Shown: positions 16,249-24,308 of the stretch, piece after piece
Numbering within the stretch: the stretch's first letter is position 1
Layout of the letters: each line of letters begins with the position of its first letter
Origin: Streptomyces sp. NBC_00414
GTDB lineage: Bacteria > Actinomycetota > Actinomycetes > Streptomycetales > Streptomycetaceae
DNA length: 64,000 nucleotides
Direction of reading: 5' to 3'
Assembly (NCBI RefSeq): GCF_036038375.1
Contig: NZ_CP107935.1
Coordinates: forward strand, 682,001-746,000
Notes under the pieces: generated by a model
The model's input: the letters and a program-made list of their open reading frames with translations, nothing else
What the model was told of the DNA's origin: nothing
Database searches by the model: none
Translations under genes and position numbers: made by a program

Positions 16249-17543
16249 CGTGGTGTCTCCTCGGTGTGCCGGTCGGCCGGGACGGTGGCGGTCAGTACGG
16301 CGCCCTCCCCCGGCGTCGACTCGATGGTCAGGGTGCCGCCCAACTGACGTACCCGGGCCTGCATCGCCCGGATCCCATGCCCGCGCCCACCACCGGACGG
16401 TTCGTCGCCGACGGTGGCAGGGTCGAAGCCCCGTCCGTTGTCGGCGACGTCGAGGACCACCCGGTCGTCGAGCCCGGTGAGGGTGAGCGTGGTGACCGTC
16501 GCTCCCGAATGCTCCCGGACGTTGGCCAGCGCGCCCTGGGCGATCCGCAGGAGCGCGGACTCGGCGCGGTCGGTCGGCGCGGACGTCCGTCCGCCGTCGT
16601 CGATGTGGACGCGGACGGTGAGGCCGGAGCCGGACTCGCGTCCCGCGAGGGTGCGCAGCGCGGCTTCGAGGCTGCCGCCGCCGGCGAGGTCGGCGGGTGC
16701 CAGGTCGTGCACGAAACGGCGGGCCTCGGCGAGGTTGTGCTCGGTGACGGACGTGGCGGTCCCTACGTGGTCGCGGGCCTTGTCCGGGTCGGTGTCCCAG
16801 GTCCGCAGCGCCGCCTGCAGCAGCATCTGCTGACTGGACAGCCCTTGGGCGAGGGTGTCGTGGATCTCCATGGACAGCCGCTGACGCTCGGCGAGGACAC
16901 CCTCGCGGCGTTCGGTGGCCGCCAGTTCCCGGCGGGTGCCGATCAGGTCGTCGATGAGGGCGCGCTGGCGCACCGCCTGCCGCCGCATGTGCGCGAAGAC
17001 CGCGGTGGCGAGGGTGGCGACGGCCGCGGGACCGACGACCAGGTCGAGGCTGAACCGCGGTGCCAGCGCGAGCTGCGCGAAGACGACGAGGAGCGTGAGG
17101 AACCCGACGAGGAGGTACGCGGCCATGGGCGGCAGGGCGCGCAGCGCGGCGTAGAACAGAGGCACCGCCGCCCACGCGAAGCTCGGTGCGGCGACCACGA
17201 GGACCGCCCAGGTGGCGACGACCGCGCCGAGCCGGATCAGCCGTGGAGCGGGTGGCCAGGTGCCCCTGCCGCGCGACGGAGACGTCTCGTCGGTCAGGAC
17301 CGTGTCGATCGCGTAGAGAACCGCCAGCGCGACGGCCAGAGCGATCACCCAGGGGGCACGGGGCTCGGCCGCGTGGCGCTGGACGAAGCGGGTCAGGCAG
17401 GTGGCCAGCAGCACGAAGAAGACGATGTGCATGACCAGAGCCAGTCGGCGCTCGTCCGGATCGCCCACCCGAGGTGCGCTCTCGGGGCCCGCGGGCGACG
17501 GCGGGACCCGGCGCGAGGGCGCACCGCTGTGATCGGACCGCAC
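16245..17543 (-). CDS. senS: sensor histidine kinase with five membrane helices (SenS-like)
   Basis: Membrane kinase of 432 residues. Five hydrophobic segments fill about residues 32-185, followed by a coiled linker, the HisKA_3 box with the phospho-accepting histidine (LSMEIHDTLAQGLSS, about residue 228) and a HATPase domain (VADNGRGF and GHGIRAMQARV). The five-helix topology and the neighbouring secreted HbpS protein match SenS. The GTG at 17543 has AGGAGG five bases upstream; a GTG two codons earlier would overlap that ribosome site. The gene overlaps senR by four bases. Confidence 0.82.
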   Translation of the reverse strand: MRSDHSGAPSRRVPPSPAGPESAPRVGDPDERRLALVMHIVFFVLLATCLTRFVQRHAAEPRAPWVIALAVALAVLYAIDTVLTDETSPSRGRGTWPPAPRLIRLGAVVATWAVLVVAAPSFAWAAVPLFYAALRALPPMAAYLLVGFLTLLVVFAQLALAPRFSLDLVVGPAAVATLATAVFAHMRRQAVRQRALIDDLIGTRRELAATERREGVLAERQRLSMEIHDTLAQGLSSQQMLLQAALRTWDTDPDKARDHVGTATSVTEHNLAEARRFVHDLAPADLAGGGSLEAALRTLAGRESGSGLTVRVHIDDGGRTSAPTDRAESALLRIAQGALANVREHSGATVTTLTLTGLDDRVVLDVADNGRGFDPATVGDEPSGGGRGHGIRAMQARVRQLGGTLTIESTPGEGAVLTATVPADRHTEETPR

Positions 17544-17596
17544 GCACACCTCCTGAACTGGGTGAACACCTCCATTGTCGCCCAGTGGGGCGGCCC

Positions 17597-17622
17597 GGGC
17601 ATCAACCGATCGGTTGATGCCC
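17597..17622. promoter_or_regulatory. perfect 26-bp palindrome in the senS-hbpS divergent promoter
   Basis: GGGCATCAACCGA followed immediately by its exact reverse complement. It lies 54 bases before senS and 159 before hbpS. A perfect palindrome of this length between divergent regulator and target genes is a strong operator candidate, most simply for SenR dimers. Confidence 0.7.
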
Positions 17623-17780
17623 GTGTCGACCGTTCCGCATCCCGCGTGCAGCCGATGCGCCGACCGCCGGGCGCCCTCCCCGGACCCACGATGGATGACA
17701 GAGCGGGGCGGTCCGCACAGCCGGAGTCCGCCGCCTCCCTCCGTACACAGTCATCCGCACACCTTGAGGAATGGGCAGCC

Positions 17781-18347
17781 ATGAAGCACGTCAAGAACGT
17801 CTCCCGCCGTACCCGTGTCGTCACCGGTGGCGCCCTTGTGGCCGCCGTCGCCCTCGGCGGCTTCGGCGCCTACTCGGCGAGCGCCACCTCGTCGGTGCCC
17901 GCGGCCCGGGCGGCGGTGAAGGCCGACGCCTCGAACAAGAACCTGACGCAGTCCACGCATCTGACGGTGGACGCCGCGGGCCGGGCCGCGCAGGCGGCGC
18001 TCGACGCGGCGCGCAAGGACGACCAGCGCGTCTCCGTCGCCGTCGTCGACCGCAACGGCAACACCGTGGTGACCCTGCGCGGCGACGGCGCGGGCCCGCA
18101 GTCGTACGAGTCGGCCGTGAAGAAGGCGTACACGGCGGTGTCGTGGAACGCGCCCACCTCCGAGCTGGCCAAGCGCCTGGAGCAGTCCCCGAACCTCAAG
18201 GACATCCCCGGCACGCTGTTCCTCGCGGGCGGCGCCCCGGTCACCGCCAAGAACGCGCCCGTCGCGGGCATCGGTGTGGCGGGCGCGCCCTCGGGCGACC
18301 TCGACGAGAAGTACGCCCAGGTGGGTGTGGCGGCCCTGAACAAGTAG
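17781..18347 (+). CDS. hbpS: secreted haem-binding protein HbpS-like (GlcG/DUF336 family)
   Basis: Extracellular accessory sensor of 188 residues. A positively charged start, hydrophobic core and an A-x-A cleavage area at about residue 35 form a signal peptide. The GlcG/HbpS domain (about 55-188) has the family pattern LTVDAAGRAAQAALDAARKD, VAVVDRNGNTVVTLRGDGAG, FLAGGAPV and the C-terminal GIGVAGAPSGDLDEKYAQVG. In S. reticuli, HbpS binds haem, oligomerises and modulates autophosphorylation of SenS, so this is likely the ligand-facing partner of the divergently encoded kinase. GAGGA lies about ten bases before the ATG. Confidence 0.85.
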   Translation: MKHVKNVSRRTRVVTGGALVAAVALGGFGAYSASATSSVPAARAAVKADASNKNLTQSTHLTVDAAGRAAQAALDAARKDDQRVSVAVVDRNGNTVVTLRGDGAGPQSYESAVKKAYTAVSWNAPTSELAKRLEQSPNLKDIPGTLFLAGGAPVTAKNAPVAGIGVAGAPSGDLDEKYAQVGVAALNK

Positions 18348-18407
18348 GTCGGGGGGCCACCCTCAAACCACTCGCCCACCCGGTCGTCGTACGGCTACCG
18401 TGCTCGC

Positions 18408-18902
18408 GTGATGACCGCTGACGACGTGCTGTCCGTGCTCGCCGTGCTGCGTGCGGCAGCCACCGACGTCTGGGTGGGCGGGGGTTGGGGCATCGACGCG
18501 CTCGTCGGGGAGCAGACGCGTCGGCACCGTGACCTGGACCTGATGCACCGCAAGGACCAGGAGCAGGCGGTCGTGGCGGCGCTCGCGGAGGCCGGGTTCG
18601 TCGAGACGCTCGACTGGCGTCCCGTGCGGTTCGTGGTCACGGACCCGCGCGGCCGTGAGATCGACCTGCACCCGTTGGTCTTCGCGGCGGACGGGTCCGC
18701 GGTGCAGGCCTCCCTCGACCCGCACCGCCCGTTCGTCTATCCCGCCCCGAGTTTCGTCGGTGGCACGATCCAGGGAATCGCCGTCCCGTGTCTGTCGGCC
18801 GAACAGCAGGTCCATTTCCACCAGGGGTACGAACCGGCCGACCGCGATCGTCATGACATGGCTCAGCTACGGCGGGTCTTCGGCGTCGCCACGCACTTCT
18901 GA
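18408..18902 (+). CDS. nucleotidyltransferase-fold protein, ANT(2'')/lincosamide transferase-like
   Basis: A 164-residue protein with the minimal nucleotidyltransferase pattern GGGWGIDALVGEQTRRHRDL followed by D-L-M, i.e. the G-W-x(n)-D-x-D metal motif, then an IDLHPLVF strand that could supply the third carboxylate. This arrangement is shared by aminoglycoside 2''-nucleotidyltransferase and Lnu-type lincosamide nucleotidyltransferases, but also by many uncharacterised proteins, so drug modification is only a possibility. The GTG at 18408 is immediately followed by an ATG that is an equally good start. It stands alone between hbpS and the convergent GH13 gene. Confidence 0.65.
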   Translation: MMTADDVLSVLAVLRAAATDVWVGGGWGIDALVGEQTRRHRDLDLMHRKDQEQAVVAALAEAGFVETLDWRPVRFVVTDPRGREIDLHPLVFAADGSAVQASLDPHRPFVYPAPSFVGGTIQGIAVPCLSAEQQVHFHQGYEPADRDRHDMAQLRRVFGVATHF

Positions 18903-18924
18903 CCGGGTGCCGGCCGGTGTGCCC

Positions 18925-20544
18925 TCAACTGCGCAGCCACACCGCCGTGTCGGAGGGCAGCCTGTCGTCGGTGTCCAGTGGGCCGCTGGAGAGGAGGATC
19001 TCCGTGTGGTCCGGCAGGACGGCCGGGGTGTCTGCCAGGTTCACCACGCAGGTGAGGTCCGGGGAGCGGCGAAAGGTGAGGACGCCGTCGGAGGACGGCA
19101 GCCACTGCAAGGGGCCGCCGTCGCCGAGGGCGGGGTCGGCTCGGCGCAGTTCCAGTGCGGTGCGGTAGAGGTTGAGCATGGAGTCGGGGTCGTCGGCCTG
19201 GCGGTCGGCGGCGTAGGCGGGCCAGCCGTCGGGCTGCGGCAGCCAGGGTTCGGTGGCCGAGCCGAAACCGGCGTACGGGGCGTCGGCCGTCCAGGGCAGG
19301 GGGACACGGCAGCCGTCGCGGCCCGGGTCGGTGCCGCCGGAGCGGAAGTGCATCGGGTCCTGGATGCGGTCGCGGGGGATCTCCGCCTCGGGCAGGCCCA
19401 GTTCCTCGCCCTGGTAGAGGTAGACGGAGCCGGGCAGGGCGAGGGTGAGCAGGGCGGCGGCGCGGGCCCGGCGGGTGCCGAGCCGCAGGTCGGTCGGGGT
19501 GTTGTAGGTCTTGGTGGCGAAGTCGAAGCCGGTGTCCTGTCGCCCGTAGCGGGTGACCGTGCGGGTGACGTCGTGGTTGCACAGCACCCAGGTGGCGGGC
19601 GCGCCGACCGGGGCGTGTTCGGCGAGGGTGTCGTCGATGGCCGCGCGCAGCCGGGTCGCGTCCCAAGGGCAGGACAGGAAGCTGAAGTTGAACGCGGTGT
19701 GCAGTTCGTCGGGGCGCAGGTAGCGGGCGAAGCGTTCGGAGTCCGGCAGCCAGACCTCACCGACGAAGACACCTCCGTACTCGTCGGCGATGCGCCGCCA
19801 GGAGCGGTAGATCTCGTGCAGGTCGTCCCGGTCGATGTACGGGTGCGGGTCGCGGCCCTCCACGAACTCGGGCAGGTCGGGGTCCTTGGCGGGCAGTGCG
19901 GCGGAGTCGATGCGCACGCCGGCCGCTCCGCGCTCGAACCAGAACCGCAGTACCTCCTCGTGCTCCTCGCGCACCGCGGGGTGGGCCCAGTTGAGGTCGG
20001 GCTGCTGCGGGGTGAACAGGTGCAGGTACCACTCGCCGTCCTCGACGCGGGTCCAGGTCTGGCCGGAGAACTGCGACGGCCAGTCGTTGGGCGGGAGTTC
20101 GCCGTGTTCACCGCGGCCGGGGCGGAAGTGGAAGAGCTTGCGCTCGGGGCTGCCGGGGCCCGCGGCGAGCGCGGCCTTGAACCACGCGTGCTGGTCGGAG
20201 ACATGGTTGGGCACGATGTCCACAATGGTGCGGATGCCCAGCTCGCGGGCCTCGGCGATCAGCCGTTCGGCCTCGGCCAGGTCTCCGAAGGCGGGGTCGA
20301 TGGTGCGGTAGTCGGCGACGTCGTAACCGCCGTCGGCGAGCGGGGACAGGTACCAGGGGGTGAACCAGATCGCGTCGACGCCCAGTTCGGCGAGGTAGGG
20401 CAATCTCGACCGGACGCCCGCGAGGTCCCCGGTGCCGTCACCGTCGCCGTCGGCGAAGCTGCGCGGGTACACCTGGTAGATGGCGGCACCGCGCCACCAG
20501 TCGTCGGTGTGTCCGGGGGTCGTACCGGGCTGAGGGGCTGCCAC
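18925..20544 (-). CDS. GH13 alpha-glucosidase, cytoplasmic
   Basis: Retaining alpha-glucosidase of 539 residues without a signal peptide. The four conserved GH13 regions are present: I DIVPNH (109-114), II GVRIDSAA with nucleophile Asp213, III GEVWLPD with acid Glu263 and IV CNHD with Asp325. The IYQVYPRSFADGDGDGTGD start and QPDLNWAHP stretch are typical of oligo-glucosidases (GH13 subfamilies acting on alpha-1,4/1,6 or nigero/kojibio linkages). The GTG at 20544 has AAAGGA upstream. As last gene of the importer operon it should cleave the imported oligosaccharides to glucose. A hairpin at 20574-20624 precedes it. Confidence 0.88.
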   Translation of the reverse strand: MAAPQPGTTPGHTDDWWRGAAIYQVYPRSFADGDGDGTGDLAGVRSRLPYLAELGVDAIWFTPWYLSPLADGGYDVADYRTIDPAFGDLAEAERLIAEARELGIRTIVDIVPNHVSDQHAWFKAALAAGPGSPERKLFHFRPGRGEHGELPPNDWPSQFSGQTWTRVEDGEWYLHLFTPQQPDLNWAHPAVREEHEEVLRFWFERGAAGVRIDSAALPAKDPDLPEFVEGRDPHPYIDRDDLHEIYRSWRRIADEYGGVFVGEVWLPDSERFARYLRPDELHTAFNFSFLSCPWDATRLRAAIDDTLAEHAPVGAPATWVLCNHDVTRTVTRYGRQDTGFDFATKTYNTPTDLRLGTRRARAAALLTLALPGSVYLYQGEELGLPEAEIPRDRIQDPMHFRSGGTDPGRDGCRVPLPWTADAPYAGFGSATEPWLPQPDGWPAYAADRQADDPDSMLNLYRTALELRRADPALGDGGPLQWLPSSDGVLTFRRSPDLTCVVNLADTPAVLPDHTEILLSSGPLDTDDRLPSDTAVWLRS

Positions 20545-20573
20545 GTGTCGGTCCTTTCGGGGCAGGAGTGGTT

Positions 20574-20624
20574 CTCCGCCGCCGCCCCGGACAGCGAGGC
20601 GTCGGGAACGGGACGGCGGCGGAG
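20574..20624 (-). other. intercistronic hairpin before the GH13 gene
   Basis: CTCCGCCGCCG (20574-20584) pairs exactly with CGGCGGCGGAG (20614-20624) around a 29-base loop. It sits between the permease stop and the alpha-glucosidase start, both on the minus strand, and could attenuate transcription or set an RNA 3' end that keeps importer and enzyme levels different. Confidence 0.5.
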
Positions 20625-20661
20625 GATCGGTGGGGGCGCCTGCGTGATGTTCGCTGCGGGA

Positions 20662-20696
20662 GGTGCCCGGACTGCGCGGGTGGTGCCCGGACTGCG
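20662..20696. repeat. 15-bp direct repeat, two copies
   Basis: GGTGCCCGGACTGCG occurs at 20662-20676 and 20682-20696, a 20-base period, just after the permease stop. Its role is unknown; the period of two helical turns would suit a DNA-binding site, but slippage is an equal explanation. Confidence 0.6.
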
Positions 20697-20705
20697 GGTG
20701 CTCGG

Positions 20706-21581
20706 TCAGCCCTTGAGGCCGCCCGCCGTCAGTCCGCTCATGATGTTGCGCTGGAAGATGAGGAAGAGGATGAGCGTGGGCAGGGACGCGATGGTCAGTG
20801 AGGCGATCAGGACGTTCTCGGGCACGCTGGTCGCCAGGGAGTAGATGCCGACGGCGAGGGTCTGCTTCGACGGGTCGGGCAGGACCAGCATCGGCCAGAG
20901 GAAGTCCTTCCAGACGCCGACGACGGCGAAGATGGACACGACACCGAGGATGGGCCGGGAGACCGGCAGGACGATGGACCACAGGACGCGCAGGGGGCCC
21001 GCGCCGTCCATCGAGGCCGCGTCGAGCAGCTCTCTGGGGATCGAGTCGAAGAACCGCTTGAGGAGGAAGATGTTGAAGGCGTTGGTGACCGACGGGAGCC
21101 AGATCGCCCAGGGCGAGTTGAGCAGGTTGCGTTCGACGATCGGCACGTCCAGCGCCGTGAGGTACTGGGGTACGACGAGGACGGTCGCCGGGATCATCAG
21201 CGTGGCCAGCATCAGGCCCAGGATCACCTTGCCGAGCACGGGCCGCAGCTTGGACAGCGAGTAGGCGGCGGCGACGTCGAGGACCAGTTGGAAGGCGAGC
21301 GCCCCGAAGGCGTAGTAGAGGGTGTTCATCAGGAGTTTGGCCAGGTCCATCACCTCCCAGGCACGCTTGTAGTTCTCCGCGTGGACGGAGCCCGGCACCC
21401 AGGTGGGCGGGGTCTGGACGGCTTCCTGGGTGGTCTTGAGGCCGCTGGTCACCATCCAGTACAGCGGGCCGAGGAAGGCCAGCGTGAACAGGACGACGAC
21501 GAGCGCGAAGCACACCCAGTACAGGGCCTTGCCGCGGGGGCGGGCCAGTTGGGCGGGTGAGATGAGCGTGCGAGTGGACAT
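20706..21581 (-). CDS. carbohydrate ABC transporter permease (MalG-like)
   Basis: Second membrane subunit of a CUT1-type sugar importer, 291 residues, six helices. The EAA loop that contacts the ATPase is RELLDAASMDGAGPLRVLWSIVLP (about 180-203, shown in part by DAASMDGAGPL). The ATG at 21581 follows a GGGGGAG ribosome site. It is 20 bases downstream of the MalF-like gene. No ATPase gene is present in the operon; in Streptomyces several sugar importers share the separately encoded MsiK ATPase, which is the likely partner. Confidence 0.88.
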   Translation of the reverse strand: MSTRTLISPAQLARPRGKALYWVCFALVVVLFTLAFLGPLYWMVTSGLKTTQEAVQTPPTWVPGSVHAENYKRAWEVMDLAKLLMNTLYYAFGALAFQLVLDVAAAYSLSKLRPVLGKVILGLMLATLMIPATVLVVPQYLTALDVPIVERNLLNSPWAIWLPSVTNAFNIFLLKRFFDSIPRELLDAASMDGAGPLRVLWSIVLPVSRPILGVVSIFAVVGVWKDFLWPMLVLPDPSKQTLAVGIYSLATSVPENVLIASLTIASLPTLILFLIFQRNIMSGLTAGGLKG

Positions 21582-21601
21582 GTCCGTGTCTCCCCCGGGT
21601 C

Positions 21602-22564
21602 CTAGTCCTGCTCGGCGCGGTTGAGCCTGGTGTACACGGCCGAGAAGCCGGCCAGGAGTACGAGCAGGAGCAGGCCGAGTGCCGCCGCGGCGCCGTAGTT
21701 GTTGAAGTTGAAGGCGTACTGGTAGATCAGGTACACGACGGTGGTGGTGGACCCCTCGGGTCCCGCGCCGCCGGTGAGCAGGAACGGCTCGATGAACACC
21801 TGCATGGTGGCGATGATCTGCATGAGGAGCATCAGCAGCAGGATGAGCCGGGTCTGCGGGACGGTGACGTGCCAGACCTTGCGGAACAGTCCCGCGCCGT
21901 CGAGTTCGGCGGCCTCGTACAGCTCGCCGGGTACGCCCTGGAGTGCGGCGAGGTAGATGAGGGTGGCGCCGCCCATGTTCATCCAGGTCGAGGCGACCAC
22001 CACGGAGAGCATCGCGGTGTCCGGGTCCTGGAGCCACTGCTGGGCGGGGACGCCGAACACGCCGAGTATCTCGTTGAACATGCCGTACCCGGGGTCGTAC
22101 AGGTACTTGAAGAGCAGGACCGAGGCGGTCGGCGGGAGCATCACCGGCAGGTAGACCAGCAGCCTCAAGTAGCCCTGGCCGTGCCGGAACTCGTTGATGA
22201 TCAGGGCGGTGACGAACGGTACGACGAAGCCGAGGACCAGCGCCAGCACGGTGAACCAAAGGGTGTTGCGCCAGGCCTGGCCGAAGGCCGGGTCGTTCCA
22301 GACGGTGACGAAGTTGTCCCAGCCCACCCAGCTGACGCGGCCGTCCTCGGTCTTCTGGAAGGCGAGAAGGAACTCCCGGACGATCGGATACCAGGAGAAG
22401 AAGGCGAAGCAGAGCACCGCTCCGATGAGGAAGCCGTGCGCGGTGATGTTGCGGCGCAGGGTCTTGCCGAATCCGCCGTCCGGGCGGTGCGGGGCACCGG
22501 CGCGGGGTCTGCGGGGACGGCGGTCCTTGACCGCCGGGTCCTTGGTGAGGGTGGGGGCCGACAT
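21602..22564 (-). CDS. carbohydrate ABC transporter permease (MalF-like)
   Basis: First membrane subunit of the same importer, 320 residues. A basic cytoplasmic start of about 45 residues precedes six helices; the EAA loop is ELYEAAELDGAGLFRKVWHV. Family marks include the GWDNFVTVWNDPAFGQAWRN periplasmic segment that contacts the binding protein. Start ATG at 22564 follows GGAGCG. It lies 73 bases after the lipoprotein gene and forms one transcription unit with it. Confidence 0.88.
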   Translation of the reverse strand: MSAPTLTKDPAVKDRRPRRPRAGAPHRPDGGFGKTLRRNITAHGFLIGAVLCFAFFSWYPIVREFLLAFQKTEDGRVSWVGWDNFVTVWNDPAFGQAWRNTLWFTVLALVLGFVVPFVTALIINEFRHGQGYLRLLVYLPVMLPPTASVLLFKYLYDPGYGMFNEILGVFGVPAQQWLQDPDTAMLSVVVASTWMNMGGATLIYLAALQGVPGELYEAAELDGAGLFRKVWHVTVPQTRLILLLMLLMQIIATMQVFIEPFLLTGGAGPEGSTTTVVYLIYQYAFNFNNYGAAAALGLLLLVLLAGFSAVYTRLNRAEQD

Positions 22565-22637
22565 GCTCGCTCCTTGACGTGCTGCGGCGGCGCGCGGGCG
22601 GGCCGGGCGGTGGTGGCACCGCCCGGCCGCCGCGTGG

Positions 22638-24056
22638 TCACTGGGTGGCGAGGACCTGGTTTACCTGGGACTCGGCTGTGGACAGGAGCTTGTCGATGTC
22701 GGCGTCCTTGTTGGTGAGGATGCCCGACATGACGTTGTCGAGGACCTTGTAGATCTCCTGGGCCTTCGGCGGTTCGGCCTTGCCCGGGACCGGGTTGTCG
22801 GTGAACGCCTTGAAGTTCTCCACCGGCATGGTGGCGAACTCCTTGCGGCCGGCGTCGTCCTTGGTCTTGGAGCCGTTCAGCCACAGGTTCGGCTGCGGGA
22901 GCCCCACGGGCAGGTCGTCCGCCTTGGAGCGCTTCCAGTCGTACTGCCCCTTGCCGACCGTGGTGAACTTGAAGTTCAGCCAGGCGACGGCGGCCTTGAC
23001 CTTGTCGGACGAAATACCCTGCTTGATCATGTAGTTGTTGCCGCCGGCGAGGGTGTTCTCACCGCCCGGGATCGGCCCCATGCCGAAGTTCTCGTACTTG
23101 GCGCCGAGTTGCTGGACCATGTACGTGACGTCGTCGGGCGCGGCGAGGAACATGCCCAGCTTGTCGGTGGCGATCTGCTTCTGCAGGTCGCCCCACTTGA
23201 GCAGCTGGGTCTTGCCCATGGAGTCGTCGTCCCAGCGCATGGCGTGGAGGTTCTCCGCGACCTGCTTGCCGGTCTCGTCGTTGAAGGCGGCCTTCTTCCC
23301 GCTCGCGTCGACGACATCGCCGCCGAGGCTGTACATCTGCGCGGTGAAGTGCCAGCCACCGGTGTTGGCCGCGCTGTACTCGCCGAATCCGGCGACCCCG
23401 CCGCCGATCCCCGCTATCTTCTTGGCCGCGGTGCGGACGTCCTCCCAGGTGGCGGGCGGGGCGTCCGGGTCGAGGCCGGCCTCCTTGAAGAGCTTGCGGT
23501 TGATGAGCAGGCCCATGCGGTAGTTGCTGGTGGGCAGGCCGTAGAGCTTGTCGTCCTTCTTCAGCGAGCCGAGGACGTCGGGGTCGATGTCCTTCAGCAG
23601 CGGGACGCTCTTGTCGTTGACGTACGCGGTGATGTCCTGGGCGCCGTCGTTGTCCAGGACCTGCGGCAGGTCGGTGAAGTAGGTGTAGAACACGTCGGGT
23701 TGGGACTTGGCCTTGAGCATCGCGGTGAAGCGCGGCGGCTCCAGACACTGGCCCGGGGTGGAACGCCCGTTGATGGTGACGTTCGGGTACTTCTTGTTGA
23801 ACTCCTTGACGTCCTCGTTCCACTGCCTGAGCTCGGCCGCCTTCGCCGCGGGGGGCATGCAGTCGATGGAGATGGACACCTTCGTCTTCGGGTCCAGCGG
23901 TGCGGCGGGATCGGCTTTCGCGCCGTTGCCGGAGCCGTTGTCGCCGTCGTCGCCGCTGCTGCTCGTACCGCAGGCGGCGAGTGCCGTCAGCGTGAGCGCG
24001 GAAGCGAGGGTGACCGCGCCGGCGCGGCGGGTGCGGCGGAACCGAGCTCTTCTCAT
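22638..24056 (-). CDS. sugar-binding lipoprotein of the ABC importer
   Basis: Solute-binding protein of 472 residues, cluster typical of CUT1 importers. The N-terminus is basic (MRRARFRRTRRAG), followed by a hydrophobic core and a lipobox ending LTALAAC at about residue 32, then a Ser/Gly/Asp-rich linker. The mature domain shows the maltodextrin-type pattern LNFKFTTVGKGQYDWKR and DTDKLGMFLAAPDD-like stretches (IATDKLGMFLAAPDDV). It is first in the importer operon and probably defines its substrate, here inferred to be an alpha-glucan oligosaccharide from the neighbouring GH87 and GH13 genes. Confidence 0.88.
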   Translation of the reverse strand: MRRARFRRTRRAGAVTLASALTLTALAACGTSSSGDDGDNGSGNGAKADPAAPLDPKTKVSISIDCMPPAAKAAELRQWNEDVKEFNKKYPNVTINGRSTPGQCLEPPRFTAMLKAKSQPDVFYTYFTDLPQVLDNDGAQDITAYVNDKSVPLLKDIDPDVLGSLKKDDKLYGLPTSNYRMGLLINRKLFKEAGLDPDAPPATWEDVRTAAKKIAGIGGGVAGFGEYSAANTGGWHFTAQMYSLGGDVVDASGKKAAFNDETGKQVAENLHAMRWDDDSMGKTQLLKWGDLQKQIATDKLGMFLAAPDDVTYMVQQLGAKYENFGMGPIPGGENTLAGGNNYMIKQGISSDKVKAAVAWLNFKFTTVGKGQYDWKRSKADDLPVGLPQPNLWLNGSKTKDDAGRKEFATMPVENFKAFTDNPVPGKAEPPKAQEIYKVLDNVMSGILTNKDADIDKLLSTAESQVNQVLATQ

Positions 24057-24231
24057 GGGTGGTCCCCTTCGGGCATGAACGTGGAAGGCGCCCTCATCGC
24101 CGGTGCGATGTGGGGCGCCGCACACTCAACCACCGCGAACAGATGACCGCAATATCTCGCGCAGCTTTCGTAAATGTTTGACAGAAGGATGGATACGGCT
24201 GATCTCGGAGAGCCTCACGGGAGGAGTGCGC

Positions 24232-24239
24232 GCGCAAGC
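24232..24239. promoter_or_regulatory. GCGCAAGC half-site upstream of the importer operon
   Basis: The eight-mer GCGCAAGC, 176 bases before the lipoprotein start, is the same half-site as in the palindrome at 25336-25361 in front of lacI. Single short match, so weak on its own. Confidence 0.3.
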
Positions 24240-24240
24240 A

Positions 24241-24278
24241 GAAGCGCGGTGGGGCCGGGGTCTGCCTCACCGCGCTTC
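24241..24278 (-). terminator. hairpin terminator after lacI
   Basis: GAAGCGCGGTG (24241-24251) pairs perfectly with CACCGCGCTTC (24268-24278) around a 16-base loop. It lies 30 bases beyond the lacI stop in the reading direction, separating lacI from the importer operon, which must therefore have its own promoter in 24057-24231. Confidence 0.75.
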
Positions 24279-24308
24279 GGTCGTACGTCCGGCTCGGAGT
24301 CCTGCGGT

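Noticed and set aside
17597..17622. Considered as a transcription terminator
   Set aside because: It lies between divergent starts, where no terminator is needed, has no loop and no T-run, and is better explained as an operator.
18925..21513. Extended start for the GH13 gene that would give 862 residues
   Set aside because: The extension runs through the permease gene in another frame. The GTG at 20544 with AAAGGA gives a normal-length enzyme.
20706..22619. Single 637-residue permease spanning both sugar-permease genes
   Set aside because: The frame merely stays open. Two separate permeases with their own starts, ribosome sites and EAA loops are present in different frames.
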